DNA of 64,000 nucleotides, taken from Thermohalobaculum sediminis (GTDB lineage Bacteria; Pseudomonadota; Alphaproteobacteria; Rhodobacterales; Rhodobacteraceae). The notes under the pieces are model-generated. The model worked only from the letters and a program-made list of their open reading frames with translations. It was not told the DNA's origin and did no database searches. Each line of letters begins with the position of its first letter. Position 1 is the first letter of the stretch. The stretch spans positions 124,001 through 188,000 of the forward strand of contig NZ_JAMFKN010000004.1 of the NCBI RefSeq assembly GCF_023487995.1. The letters are read 5' to 3'. The translations under genes and the position numbers were made by a program. Shown here in pieces: positions 10,901 through 18,518 of the stretch.

Positions 10901-11172
10901 GGGTCGACGCCGCCGTCGAGGCCGCGCGGCTGCGCCTGCGGCCGATCCTGATGACCGCCTTTGCCTTCATCCTGGGCGTCGTGCCGCTGGTGATCGCGAC
11001 CGGCGCGGGCGCCGAGATGCGCCAGGCGCTGGGGACGGCGGTGTTCTCGGGCATGCTTGGGGTAACCGGCTTCGGCCTGATCTTCACACCGCTCTTCTAC
11101 GTGCTGTGCCGGTGGATCGGCGTGGTCGCCCGGCGCGCGGCGGGATGGGAGAAAGCCGGGCAGGGGGGCTGA
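7984..11172 (+). CDS. RND multidrug efflux pump, HAE1/AcrB family
   Basis: 1062 residues, the normal length for HAE1 pumps. It is an inner-membrane homotrimeric proton antiporter exporting drugs or other hydrophobic compounds. The start F-F-I-D-R-P-I-F-A-T is the family N terminus. The proton-relay segment V-V-D-D-A-I in transmembrane helix 4 is near residue 408, G-F-I-P-P-Q-D-Q-G-Y near 577, and the conserved A-K-N-A-I-L-I-V-E-F near 955. Twelve membrane segments in two halves with two large periplasmic loops are evident. It pairs with the adaptor just upstream. The substrate cannot be told from the sequence. It converges on the LysM gene, with 112 bases between. Confidence 0.92.
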   Translation: MRFSHFFIDRPIFATVLSIVAVLMGLVSYTTLPVAQYPEITPPTIQVRASFPGASAETVADTVASVIEQEVNGVEGMLYMLSQSTGDGNISLSIVFALGTDIDTAQVLVQNRVAAATARLPEEVRRLGVTTQKSSPDLMMVIHMLSPDGSRDQLYISNYARSQVVDQLARIEGVGRATVFAERAYSMRVWLDPDLVAARGLTASEVVRALRQNNVQVASGIINRQPLETQSAWELQVTTEGRLARPEQFADVVVASTPEGGLVRVRDIGRVELGAQDYAINGYLDRDVALPIGVFQRPGSNALETSEAVLAKMEELSASFPPGVEYTVVYNPTEFIQASIDAVITTLLEAVVLVTLVIVVFLQSLRTAIIPIVAIPVSLIGTFVFMQAFGFSLNTLSLFGLVLAIGIVVDDAIIVVENVERYLEEGFSPREAAHKTMDEVGTALIASVLVMLAVFVPVAAIEGISGQFFRQFALTISAAVSISGMVSLTLSPALAALLMRPKHRGDRGGVLTRLWSLLTWPFRQAGAAFNWGFERVAGGYAWLVRRLMRIIVVMLVAYCGLIYLAIDRFQSAPTGFIPPQDQGYLITVVQLPAGASISRTDAVARRAADIALQHPGVAHAVPIVGLDGATFTNAPNAAAIFLPLKAFKWRAENGWTAGRIQGELMGQLYQIAEANIFIVQPPSVRGVGSTGGWKMYVQDRRGRGLAALEEAATAMMIEGNQTEGLQGVFSLFNTRTPRIFADIDRVKAELIGVSPEAVNQTLEIYLGSAFVNDFNFLGQTYRVTAQADGPFRDDPGDIADLRTRSAAGAMTPIGAVATLSETTGPWRVARYNLFPAAAVQGGAAPGTSTGEALDRAEELAGRVLPAGFGFEWTELSLQEKMASGSIALIFILAVVFVFLALAAQYESWLLPLAVILIVPMCLLAAITGVTYRGMDNNILTQVGLVVLVGLAAKNAILIVEFARQAEEDRGLGRVDAAVEAARLRLRPILMTAFAFILGVVPLVIATGAGAEMRQALGTAVFSGMLGVTGFGLIFTPLFYVLCRWIGVVARRAAGWEKAGQGG

Positions 11173-11284
11173 TGACCCCCGCTGCCCGGCCCGAGCGGCC
11201 CGCCGCGCCCGGAGATTGCCCGGCGCGATAGGTGCGTACCACCATCAAGCCCCCCGGCCCGGTGCCCACCCTTGGCCCGCCGCG

Positions 11285-12481
11285 TCAGCGCGCGGCCAGC
11301 CGCTCGATCTCGGCGTGCCGGGCCACGATGGCGGCCCAGGCCCCGTCCGTCCGCATCTCGACCAGCGCCGCGTCGATCGCGCGCAGCGCCGCCACGGCGG
11401 TCTCGTTCGTCTCGAGCGCCACCGCGTGCAGGGTCAACTCGGTGCCCAGCATCTCGGCCTCGACCACACGCTCGCCCAGTCCGGCGGCCGTGATCTCGGC
11501 CTCGGCCACGGCGGTGCTCACCGACACTGCGTCCACGCGGCCTGCTGCCAGCAGCGCGAAGCACTCGGCCGCGCTCGGGGGGGCCACGCGCTCGACATTC
11601 GGCGCGACCAGCGCCTCGGCTTCCAGGTCGGCGTCATAGGCGCCCGCGGGCCGGCATAGCCGGCGTCCGAACAGCACGCCCGGATCGGAGGCGAGCGCGG
11701 TTTCGTCGCCCGCGCGGAAGTAGTAGCCAAAGCGCAGCTCGTAGAGCGGGGCGCTGAAGACGAAGTCGCTGCACTGCCATTTCGTCTCGCGGTCGAGCGA
11801 GACCGCGCGCGCGCAGTCGGGCCGGGGCCAGGGATACGCGATGTCGTGCTCGCCCTGCGGCAGCATCTGCGTGAGATGCGCGGCGCGGTCGCCGTCGAAG
11901 GTCACGGGGTCGGCGCGCCCGATGCCGGCGCGCTGGAGCGCGGCGGTAAGAAGCTCGGTCAGCATGCCGCCGCCGGGCCGGCCGGCGCCGACGAAGGGCG
12001 CGAAATCGACAGCCGCGAGGAGGCGCAGGTCCGCTCTGCCCTCAGCGCCCGCAGGCGTGCCCGTCGCGCCGCTGCTCGCCGCGGGGGCAAGTGCGGGCTG
12101 GAAGGCGATCGAGGGGCGCGCGGGCTCGGCCGTCGCTGGCGCGGCGGCAAGCGAGGTGCCGGCATCGACCCGCGCCAGCGGGCTTGCCGGCGTATCGCCG
12201 AGGCACGGGATCGCAATCCGCTGACCCACCCGCAGCAGCGAGGGGTTCGAGAGGGTGCCGCGGTTCGCCTCGAAGATGGCCGAGAAGTTCCCCTGCCCAT
12301 GGGCTCGGATGGCGATGGCGCGCAGCGTGTCGCCCGACTGGATCGTGTAGGGCTCGCCGCCGCAGGCGATCTGCGTGCTCTGCGCCGCCGCCCCCGGCGC
12401 GGTCAGCGCGACGGCAGCCGCGGCGAGCAGCGCCGTGAGCCCGCCGGTCCTTGCCGCCCTTCGCCAACAGGTTGAGTTCAT
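11285..12481 (-). CDS. Exported LysM-domain plus solute-binding-domain fusion
   Basis: 398 residues from the ATG at 12481, preceded on its strand by GGGGAAGAAGG. The signal peptide ends about residue 33 (A-P-G-A-A-A-Q). A LysM domain at about 44-91 (Y-T-I-Q-S-G-D-T-L near its start, V-G-Q-R-I-A-I-P at its end) would bind peptidoglycan. After a Pro/Ala-rich linker, residues about 150-395 resemble a family-3 amino-acid-type periplasmic binding fold, with D-F-A-P-F, a mobile central part and an R-V-D-A-V-S segment. No ABC permease or ATPase is adjacent. The protein may be a wall-tethered sensor or scavenging protein rather than a transporter subunit; this is inference. A variable region around 205-235 contains C-A-R and W-Q-C, a possible disulfide. 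Confidence 0.7.
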   Translation of the reverse strand: MNSTCWRRAARTGGLTALLAAAAVALTAPGAAAQSTQIACGGEPYTIQSGDTLRAIAIRAHGQGNFSAIFEANRGTLSNPSLLRVGQRIAIPCLGDTPASPLARVDAGTSLAAAPATAEPARPSIAFQPALAPAASSGATGTPAGAEGRADLRLLAAVDFAPFVGAGRPGGGMLTELLTAALQRAGIGRADPVTFDGDRAAHLTQMLPQGEHDIAYPWPRPDCARAVSLDRETKWQCSDFVFSAPLYELRFGYYFRAGDETALASDPGVLFGRRLCRPAGAYDADLEAEALVAPNVERVAPPSAAECFALLAAGRVDAVSVSTAVAEAEITAAGLGERVVEAEMLGTELTLHAVALETNETAVAALRAIDAALVEMRTDGAWAAIVARHAEIERLAAR

Positions 12482-12619
12482 TGCCTTCTTCCCCACTCTC
12501 ACGCGCCAAGGCCGTTGCCGGTCCCGCCGCGTGCCATCCTCCCACGCGCGCAAGCTATCGGCCAATATTGACCGAAATCAGGACGAAACTGCCCGTTGCG
12601 TCCCTGTCGTGGTCAGATT

Positions 12620-13348
12620 TCAGCCATCGTGCCGCGCGAGGAAGTCCCGGATCAGCGCCCGGTGCCGCGCGGCGCCGAAGCTGGGGAAGTGGCCTGCATG
12701 AACGATCCGCACGGGCAGGTCGAGAAGCCGCTTCATCGAGCGGACATAATCGCCGATGTCCGAGTGGTAGGTGCCGGTGATGAGTTCCCCGTCATAGAGG
12801 ATGTCGCCCGCGATCAGCGTGCCGGTGGCCTTCTCCCACAGCGCGATGCCGCCGGGAGAGTGGCCGGATGTGTGGATCACCTCGAAGGCCCGGTCTCCGG
12901 TGGTCAGCACGTCGCCGTCCTCCAGGAGCCGCGTCGCGGGCGCGGCCTTCACCGCGTAGGTGGCGGATTGGTAGGGCAGGGGCGGCAGCTTCTCGAAGAT
13001 CGCGTCGGTCACGTAGGGCTCGGCCAGCGTGTTGGCGCGGGTGGGATGCGCCAGCAGCGCCGCCTCGGCGCGGTGGACGCAGCGGTCGGCGAATTCATGG
13101 TGGCAGCCGATATGGTCGAAATGGGTGTGGGAGGCCACCGCCGTCAGCGGGCGTTCGGTCACCAGCGGCACCCATTCGCGCAACGAGACCACGCCCATGC
13201 CGCTGTCCACCATCAGGTCGCGCTCGCGCCCGCGGACGTGCCAGATGTTGCAGCGGAAGAAGGGGTGGATCAGCGGCTCGTGGATCAGCGTGATGTCGTC
13301 CGCGAATCTGATGGTCTCGTACCAGTCTTCGGGGCGTGCGCGGTCCAT
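12620..13348 (-). CDS. Metallo-beta-lactamase-fold hydrolase
   Basis: 242 residues. The H-T-H-F-D-H motif (His74, His76, Asp78, His79) plus H-T-S-G-H-S-P-G near 160 and G-D-I-L-Y-D-G near 185 give a complete binuclear metal site. The family hydrolyses thioesters, lactones, phosphodiesters and more, so the substrate is open. The start codon lies one base from the end of the PotA-like gene, making this the last gene of the polyamine/guanidino importer operon. That suggests it acts on the imported compound or a product of it (inference). Confidence 0.8.
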   Translation of the reverse strand: MDRARPEDWYETIRFADDITLIHEPLIHPFFRCNIWHVRGRERDLMVDSGMGVVSLREWVPLVTERPLTAVASHTHFDHIGCHHEFADRCVHRAEAALLAHPTRANTLAEPYVTDAIFEKLPPLPYQSATYAVKAAPATRLLEDGDVLTTGDRAFEVIHTSGHSPGGIALWEKATGTLIAGDILYDGELITGTYHSDIGDYVRSMKRLLDLPVRIVHAGHFPSFGAARHRALIRDFLARHDG

Positions 13349-13349
13349 C

Positions 13350-14417
13350 TCAGTCCTCCGGCAGCAGGATGGCGGATGCGGGCGCGAAGCTCAGCACGAC
13401 CTCGTCCCCCGGCGCGACCCGCGCCGCCTGCGGCAGGTGCGCGACCAGTTCCGGCCCAGCCGGGCGCGGGCGGGCATGGATGCGGTGATGCGTGCCGAAG
13501 AAGGCCGCCTCGGTGACGATCGCGGGAATGCGCAGGCCCTCGGCGTCCGGGCGCAGATGCTCGGGCCGCACCCCCAGCGCCAGCCGCGTCCCCGGCGCGA
13601 CCGCCGAGAGGTCCCCCCTGAGCGCGAGCCGCACCGGCCCCAGCGCCGTGTCGAGCAGGAGGTGCCCATTCTCGGCGCCGCCCACCCGCGCCGGGATCAG
13701 GTTGATCTCGCCCATGAAGGCCGCGGCGAAGCGGCTGCGGGGCCGCAGATAAACCCGCTCGGGCCGGCCCTCGTCCTCGATGCGGCCCGCGTTCATCACC
13801 ACGATGCGGTCGGCGATGGCCATCGCCTCCTCCTGGTCGTGGGTGACGTGGACGAAGGTCGTGCCCACCCGGCGCTGGATGGCCTTGAGCTCATCCTGCA
13901 TCTGGCGCCTGAGCTTGAGGTCGAGCGCGCCAAGCGGCTCGTCCAGCAGCAGCACGTCGGGCTCGACCGCCAGCGCGCGCGCCAGCGCCACCCGCTGGCG
14001 CTGCCCGCCCGAAAGCTCGTGCGGCCGCCGCCCGCCCGCGCCTTCCAGCCCCACCAGCGCCAGCATCTCGTCCGCCCGCGCCCGCCGCGCAGCGCGCCCG
14101 ATGCCGCGCATCCTCGGCCCGAAGGCCACGTTGTCGGCGACGCTCATGTGCGGGAACAGTGCATAGTCCTGAAACACCGTCGTCGTCGGCCGCCGCGCCG
14201 AGGGCAGGGCGGTGACATCCTGCCCGCCGATCAGCACCGCGCCCGCGCTGGGCGCGAGGAACCCGCCCAGGATGTTGAGAAGCGTGGTCTTGCCGCAGCC
14301 CGACGGCCCCAGCAGCACCGCGAACTCGCCCGCCTTGAGATTGAGCGTCACGCTGTCGAGCGCCAGCGTCGTGCCGAAGCGGCGGCTCACCGCGCGGATC
14401 TCGACCGGCGCGGTCAT
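13350..14417 (-). CDS. ABC importer ATPase, PotA-like
   Basis: 355 residues from the ATG at 14417, which overlaps the end of the permease gene by four bases (ATGA). The Walker A motif is G-P-S-G-C-G-K-T-T (about 37-45), the signature L-S-G-G-Q-R-Q-R-V near 137, Walker B L-L-L-D-E-P-L-G-A-L-D near 157, and the switch histidine lies in V-T-H-D-Q-E-E. A C-terminal TOBE-like regulatory domain follows from about 240. It powers the permease pair at 14414-16181. The PotA/FbpC subfamily serves polyamines, putrescine or iron; the gene order and the ureohydrolase favour a polyamine or guanidino substrate. Confidence 0.9.
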   Translation of the reverse strand: MTAPVEIRAVSRRFGTTLALDSVTLNLKAGEFAVLLGPSGCGKTTLLNILGGFLAPSAGAVLIGGQDVTALPSARRPTTTVFQDYALFPHMSVADNVAFGPRMRGIGRAARRARADEMLALVGLEGAGGRRPHELSGGQRQRVALARALAVEPDVLLLDEPLGALDLKLRRQMQDELKAIQRRVGTTFVHVTHDQEEAMAIADRIVVMNAGRIEDEGRPERVYLRPRSRFAAAFMGEINLIPARVGGAENGHLLLDTALGPVRLALRGDLSAVAPGTRLALGVRPEHLRPDAEGLRIPAIVTEAAFFGTHHRIHARPRPAGPELVAHLPQAARVAPGDEVVLSFAPASAILLPED

Positions 14418-15193
14418 GCGCGCCTGCGGGCCACGACGATCTCGGCCACCAGCACCACGGCGACCGAGATCAGGAACACCACCGACCCCGCCGCATTCGT
14501 CTTGGGATTGAGGCCCGAGCGCAACAGGCTCCAGATCTCGACCGGCAGCGTCACGTCGAAGCGGCTGAGCAGGAAGGCGATAATGAATTCGTCCCACGAG
14601 AAGGTGACGCTGAGCGCGAAGGCCGCGAGGATTGCGGGCATCAGCATCGGCGCCGTCACCAGTCCCAGCACCTGCCATTCGCGCGCGCCAAGGTCGCGCG
14701 CCGCCCGCTCGATGTTCACCTGATGGTCGCCCATCGAGGCGAAGCAGATCGCAAAGCACAAGGGTGTGTTGATCACCGCGTGCCCGATGCCCACGGTGAC
14801 GAGTGACGGCCCGATGCCGGAGAGGTTGAACGAGATCATGAGTCCCAGCCCGATCAGCAGGTAGCTGACCGTCAGCGGCGCCGTTATCAGCCCCTGCATC
14901 GCCCGCGTCCCCCACAGCCGCCCGCGCGCCAGCCCCCAGGCGGCGAGGAAGCCCAGCGCCACCGCGACGCCCGATGACAGCATCGCCACCGCGAGCGAAT
15001 TCCCCAGCGCCGCCATCAGCTTGCGATCGCCCCAGACCTGCGAATACCACTTGAGGCTGGGCCCGTCGAAGGGCGGGATCGGCAACCGCCCGTCCTGGAA
15101 GCTGAACAGCACCAGCACCGCCACCGGCAGGAAGATGAAGCCGTAGAGCGCGAGCGCATAGCCCCAGGCAGCGACGGGCAGCAGCCGGTTCAT
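14414..15193 (-). CDS. ABC importer permease, PotC/PotI-like
   Basis: 259 residues with six predicted membrane helices. The cytoplasmic EAA-like loop reads R-A-A-R-D-L-G-A-R-E-W-Q near residue 165. It is the second inner-membrane subunit of the importer, coupled by overlap to the ATPase gene downstream. It is separated from the PotB-like gene by 133 bases carrying palindromic repeats, unlike the tight spacing elsewhere in this operon. Confidence 0.87.
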   Translation of the reverse strand: MNRLLPVAAWGYALALYGFIFLPVAVLVLFSFQDGRLPIPPFDGPSLKWYSQVWGDRKLMAALGNSLAVAMLSSGVAVALGFLAAWGLARGRLWGTRAMQGLITAPLTVSYLLIGLGLMISFNLSGIGPSLVTVGIGHAVINTPLCFAICFASMGDHQVNIERAARDLGAREWQVLGLVTAPMLMPAILAAFALSVTFSWDEFIIAFLLSRFDVTLPVEIWSLLRSGLNPKTNAAGSVVFLISVAVVLVAEIVVARRRA

Positions 15194-15225
15194 GCAACCG
15201 CCCTCCGCCGCCCGTCCCCGCCGCT

Positions 15226-15303
15226 GTCCCGGGCTCGACCCGGAACCTCGCTCGACGGGGTGCGTTTCCCGGCCCCGGGAGGCCCCGGCTCGGGGGCCGG
15301 GGC
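15226..15303. repeat. Pair of REP-like palindromes inside the operon
   Basis: Between the two permease genes lie an imperfect palindrome, CCGGG-CTCGA-CCCGG (about 15229-15243), and a clean one, GCCCCGG (15282-15288) facing CCGGGGC (15297-15303). Short G+C-rich palindromes of this kind recur between genes in many alphaproteobacteria. They may act as RNA stem-loops that adjust the ratio of upstream to downstream products. I cannot test copy number elsewhere in the genome. Confidence 0.45.
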
Positions 15304-15326
15304 AGCGGGCGATGACTGCATCCCGC

Positions 15327-16181
15327 TCATGCCCGCTCGAGCCTCAGCCACCGCGCGCAGCCCAGCCACGCCAGCGTCACCACCGCCATCAAGACGATCG
15401 ACAGCGCCGCCGCCATCGGCAGGTCGGCCCCCCGCCCCAGTTGCAGCATGATCACCTGCGGCAGCACCAGTTCGGAGTTCCCGCCCAGTATCTGGGGTGT
15501 GATGTAGTCGCCGATGCACAGCACGAAGGTCAGGAAAGCCCCCACCATCACCCCCGGAAGCGTCAGCGGCAGGGTGATGTGCCAGAACACCCGCAAGGGC
15601 CCGGCCCCCAGGTCGGCCGCCGCGCGTCGGTAGTTCGGCGGCAGTTGCAAGAGGTTCGCATAGATCGTCAGCGTCAGCAGCATGACGAAGAAATGCACGA
15701 AGCCGATCACCGTTGCCGTGCGCGTGGCGGAAATCTCCAGCGGCTCGGCAATCGCGCCCATGCCGAGAAGCACCTGATTGAGCACCCCGTTCTTCGCCAG
15801 CACCAGCGTCCAAGCGTAGGAGCGCACGACATAGGACGTCCAGAACGGCAGCACCGCCAGCATGAGCGCCAGCCGCTGGAACCGGCGCGGCACAAGCTCG
15901 GCGATGATCCATGCCAATGGGTACGCCAGCGCCACCGAGATCGCCGTCACAGCGAGCGTGATCTCCAGCGAATTCCACAGTGCCCCCACCAGATGCGGCT
16001 TCGAGAAGAAGGCGTGGTAGTTCGACAGGTCCCAGACGCGCACCACCTCGCGCCCCTGCCGCTGCCACAGGCTCATCGCCGCCATGATCGCGAAGGGCAC
16101 GACGAAGAAGGCGCAGGTCCAGACCAGCGCTGGGGCCACGGCGGCCCAGGCCCGGCGCCGCTCGGCCCGCTCGGCGCTCAT
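15327..16181 (-). CDS. ABC importer permease, PotB/PotH-like
   Basis: 284 residues, six membrane helices beginning at about residue 12, with the EAA-type loop A-A-A-D-L-G-A-G-P-L near 195. It is the first inner-membrane subunit of the polyamine-type importer. It lies 22 bases after the binding-protein gene in transcription order. Confidence 0.87.
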   Translation of the reverse strand: MSAERAERRRAWAAVAPALVWTCAFFVVPFAIMAAMSLWQRQGREVVRVWDLSNYHAFFSKPHLVGALWNSLEITLAVTAISVALAYPLAWIIAELVPRRFQRLALMLAVLPFWTSYVVRSYAWTLVLAKNGVLNQVLLGMGAIAEPLEISATRTATVIGFVHFFVMLLTLTIYANLLQLPPNYRRAAADLGAGPLRVFWHITLPLTLPGVMVGAFLTFVLCIGDYITPQILGGNSELVLPQVIMLQLGRGADLPMAAALSIVLMAVVTLAWLGCARWLRLERA

Positions 16182-16203
16182 CCGATGCCCCGGCGCCGGC
16201 GGG

Positions 16204-17247
16204 TCACTGCTGCAGCATCTCGGTCCAGACGTCCTGCATCGCGGCGTCGAGATCGCCGTCGGGGGCGGGGTAGAGCTGCGCGCGCTTGAGGTATTCGGCC
16301 TGATCGTCCCAGCGAAGCGCCGCCTTCTGCTGGTCGCTCAGCACCGCGCCCGCCTTCGCGTTCGCCGGCATCGCCCAGTAGCAGGACGAGGTGGCCAGCC
16401 GTGCCTGACCCTCGGGGCTCAGGATGTATTTCACGAACTCCAGCGCGAGGTCCTTCTTCTCGCTGTCCGCGAATATCCCGATCGACTGCGACCAGCGCAC
16501 CGCGCCCTGCTCGGGGATCATCCAGTCGAGTTCGGGCTGCTCGGCGGCGAGGATCGCCGTCACCCACTCGCCGCCGCCGACCAGCACATCCACCTCGCCG
16601 GTGGCGAGCACGGTCTGCGACGAGACCACGTCCACCACGCTGCGGGCGTTCCTCTTCATGGCGATCAGCGCCTCGCGGATGGCGGGCAGGTCGTCCGCGG
16701 TCAGCTCCGCGGTCTCCTTCCCCAGCCCCATCGCCACGAGGCCGATGACCGGCAGGTAATAGTCGTAGATCGCGATCCGGCCCTCGAACGCCTCGTCGGT
16801 CCAGAGCGCGGTGACGTCGGCGAGCGCGGCCGCATCGACCTTCGCCTTGTTGTAGGAGATCGTGTTGTAGCCGAACTTCTCGGTCACCGCGTAGGTCTTG
16901 CCGTCGCGGGTGTGGTTCTCGGCCATCACCAGCTCGGGGAAGATGTCGGCCATCGGCAGTTCGGCCTCGGGCAGGGGGGCCAGCAGCCCCGCATCGATCG
17001 CGCGCGGCACGTCGATGCCGTCGATCACGAACACGTCCCAGTCGCCGGGGCGGCTCTGTTCCACCAGCGACAGAGCGGTGCCCGTGCCCTCGTATTCCTT
17101 GAGGTTGACCTTGACGCCATGCGCCTTCTCGAAGGGCTCGATCAGCGCGGGGTCGGTGTGGTCGCACCAGACGAGGGCGTTCAACTCAGCCGCGCGCGCG
17201 CCGGTGACGGCAAGGGCTGCGACGGTGGCGAGCAGGATGGTGCGCAT
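16204..17247 (-). CDS. ABC importer periplasmic binding protein, PotD/PotF-like
   Basis: 347 residues. The signal peptide is 1-19 (V-T-G-A-R-A). The mature protein opens L-N-A-L-V-W-C-D-H and continues in the PotD-like fold, with Y-E-G-T-G-T near 54, the hinge W-D-V-F-V-I-D-G near 71, and F-G-Y-N-T-I-S-Y-N near 127. It captures the substrate for the PotB/PotC/PotA-like proteins encoded next. The downstream position after a ureohydrolase gene points to a guanidino compound or diamine, but the ligand pocket cannot be judged by eye. Confidence 0.85.
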   Translation of the reverse strand: MRTILLATVAALAVTGARAAELNALVWCDHTDPALIEPFEKAHGVKVNLKEYEGTGTALSLVEQSRPGDWDVFVIDGIDVPRAIDAGLLAPLPEAELPMADIFPELVMAENHTRDGKTYAVTEKFGYNTISYNKAKVDAAALADVTALWTDEAFEGRIAIYDYYLPVIGLVAMGLGKETAELTADDLPAIREALIAMKRNARSVVDVVSSQTVLATGEVDVLVGGGEWVTAILAAEQPELDWMIPEQGAVRWSQSIGIFADSEKKDLALEFVKYILSPEGQARLATSSCYWAMPANAKAGAVLSDQQKAALRWDDQAEYLKRAQLYPAPDGDLDAAMQDVWTEMLQQ

Positions 17248-17265
17248 GTCTCTCTCCCTGTCTTG

Positions 17266-18225
17266 TCAGCGCGCCCCGTGGGGATAGGCCACCCCCGGCA
17301 GCACGCACAGCATCTCGTAGAGCAGGTTCGCGCCGATGAGCGCGGTGTTGCCCGACGGGTCGTAAGGGGGGCTCACCTCGACGAGGTCGCCGCCGACGAG
17401 GTTGAGCCCCCGCATCCCCCGCACGATCTCGAGCGCCTGCCAGGTGCTAAGCCCGCCCACTTCCACCGTCCCCGTCCCCGGCGCGAAGGCGGGGTCGAGG
17501 CTGTCGATGTCGTAGGTCAGGTACACCGGGTGGCCACCGATCTTCGCACGCACCTCGGCCATCAGCGGTGTGAGCGAGCGGTGCCAGCACTCCTCGGCCG
17601 TGACCACCGTGAAGCCCTGCTTGCGCGGCCAGTCGAAGTCCTCGGGGCTGTAGCCCGAGCCGCGCAAGCCGATCTGGAACACCTTGTTGGTGGCGAGCAA
17701 CCCCTCCTCGACCGCGCGGCGGAAGGGGGTGCCGTGGGCGATCGCCTCGCCGAACATGTGCTCGTTGATGTCGGCATGGGCATCGACATGGACCATCGCG
17801 ACGGGGCCGTGCTTTCTTGCCATTGCCCTAAGGATCGGCAGCGTCAGCGTGTGGTCGCCGCCCAGCGTCAGCGGGATCGCGCCTGCGCCGAGGATCGCGT
17901 CGAAGGCCGCCTCGATGATCCCGACCGACTTCTTCAGATCGAAGGTGTTGATCGCCACGTCGCCCACGTCGGCGACCTGAAGGCTGTCGAAGGGCGCGGC
18001 ACCGGTCGCCATGTTGTAGGGCCGGATCATGCAGCTCTCGGCCCGGATCTGGCGCGGCCCCAGCCGCGTGCCGGGCCGGTTCGAGGTGCCGATATCGAGC
18101 GGCACGCCGACGAAGCAGGCATCGAGCCCCGCGGCGGTGACTGCCGCGGGCAGGCGCATCATCGTGGCAGGTCCGGCGAAGCGCGGCATCTCGTTGCCGC
18201 CCAAGGGCTGGTTGAAGCGGCTCAT
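17266..18225 (-). CDS. Ureohydrolase: guanidinobutyrase/agmatinase family
   Basis: 319 residues, first gene of the importer operon. It releases urea from a guanidino compound using a binuclear manganese site. All ligands are present: His125 in G-G-D-H-T, Asp148/His150/Asp152 in H-V-D-A-H-A-D, and Asp239/Asp241 in D-I-D-S-L-D-P. The N terminus Q-P-L-G-G-N-E-M-P-R-F and the whole length recall Pseudomonas 4-guanidinobutyrase (GbuA) as I remember it, more than E. coli agmatinase SpeB. Substrate could be 4-guanidinobutyrate, 3-guanidinopropionate or agmatine. The product would be 4-aminobutyrate, beta-alanine or putrescine respectively. Confidence 0.85.
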   Translation of the reverse strand: MSRFNQPLGGNEMPRFAGPATMMRLPAAVTAAGLDACFVGVPLDIGTSNRPGTRLGPRQIRAESCMIRPYNMATGAAPFDSLQVADVGDVAINTFDLKKSVGIIEAAFDAILGAGAIPLTLGGDHTLTLPILRAMARKHGPVAMVHVDAHADINEHMFGEAIAHGTPFRRAVEEGLLATNKVFQIGLRGSGYSPEDFDWPRKQGFTVVTAEECWHRSLTPLMAEVRAKIGGHPVYLTYDIDSLDPAFAPGTGTVEVGGLSTWQALEIVRGMRGLNLVGGDLVEVSPPYDPSGNTALIGANLLYEMLCVLPGVAYPHGAR

Positions 18226-18518
18226 GATCCTTCTCCGGCTGATCCGACGCGAACGGGTGCGGCGTCAGCGCCCGCGTCCAGACCCTAGCACCGGCGCAGT
18301 CTGCCGCCAGCCCTTTTACCGTCACCTTGCGCACGCCGCTTTGCTCGGCGGGCGCCGCCTGCGCGCGGATGCCGCGCGCCTGCTCGCAGCCTTCGGTGAC
18401 CTCGTCACAGACGCACCCGGCGGCCCGATGCAAGGATCGGGAGAACACAGGCGCGTGCTGCAGGCCGAGCCGCATGGCTCGCGCTCTGGCCCGTTCCGCG
18501 ACGAAAAGGAGAAGCCCC

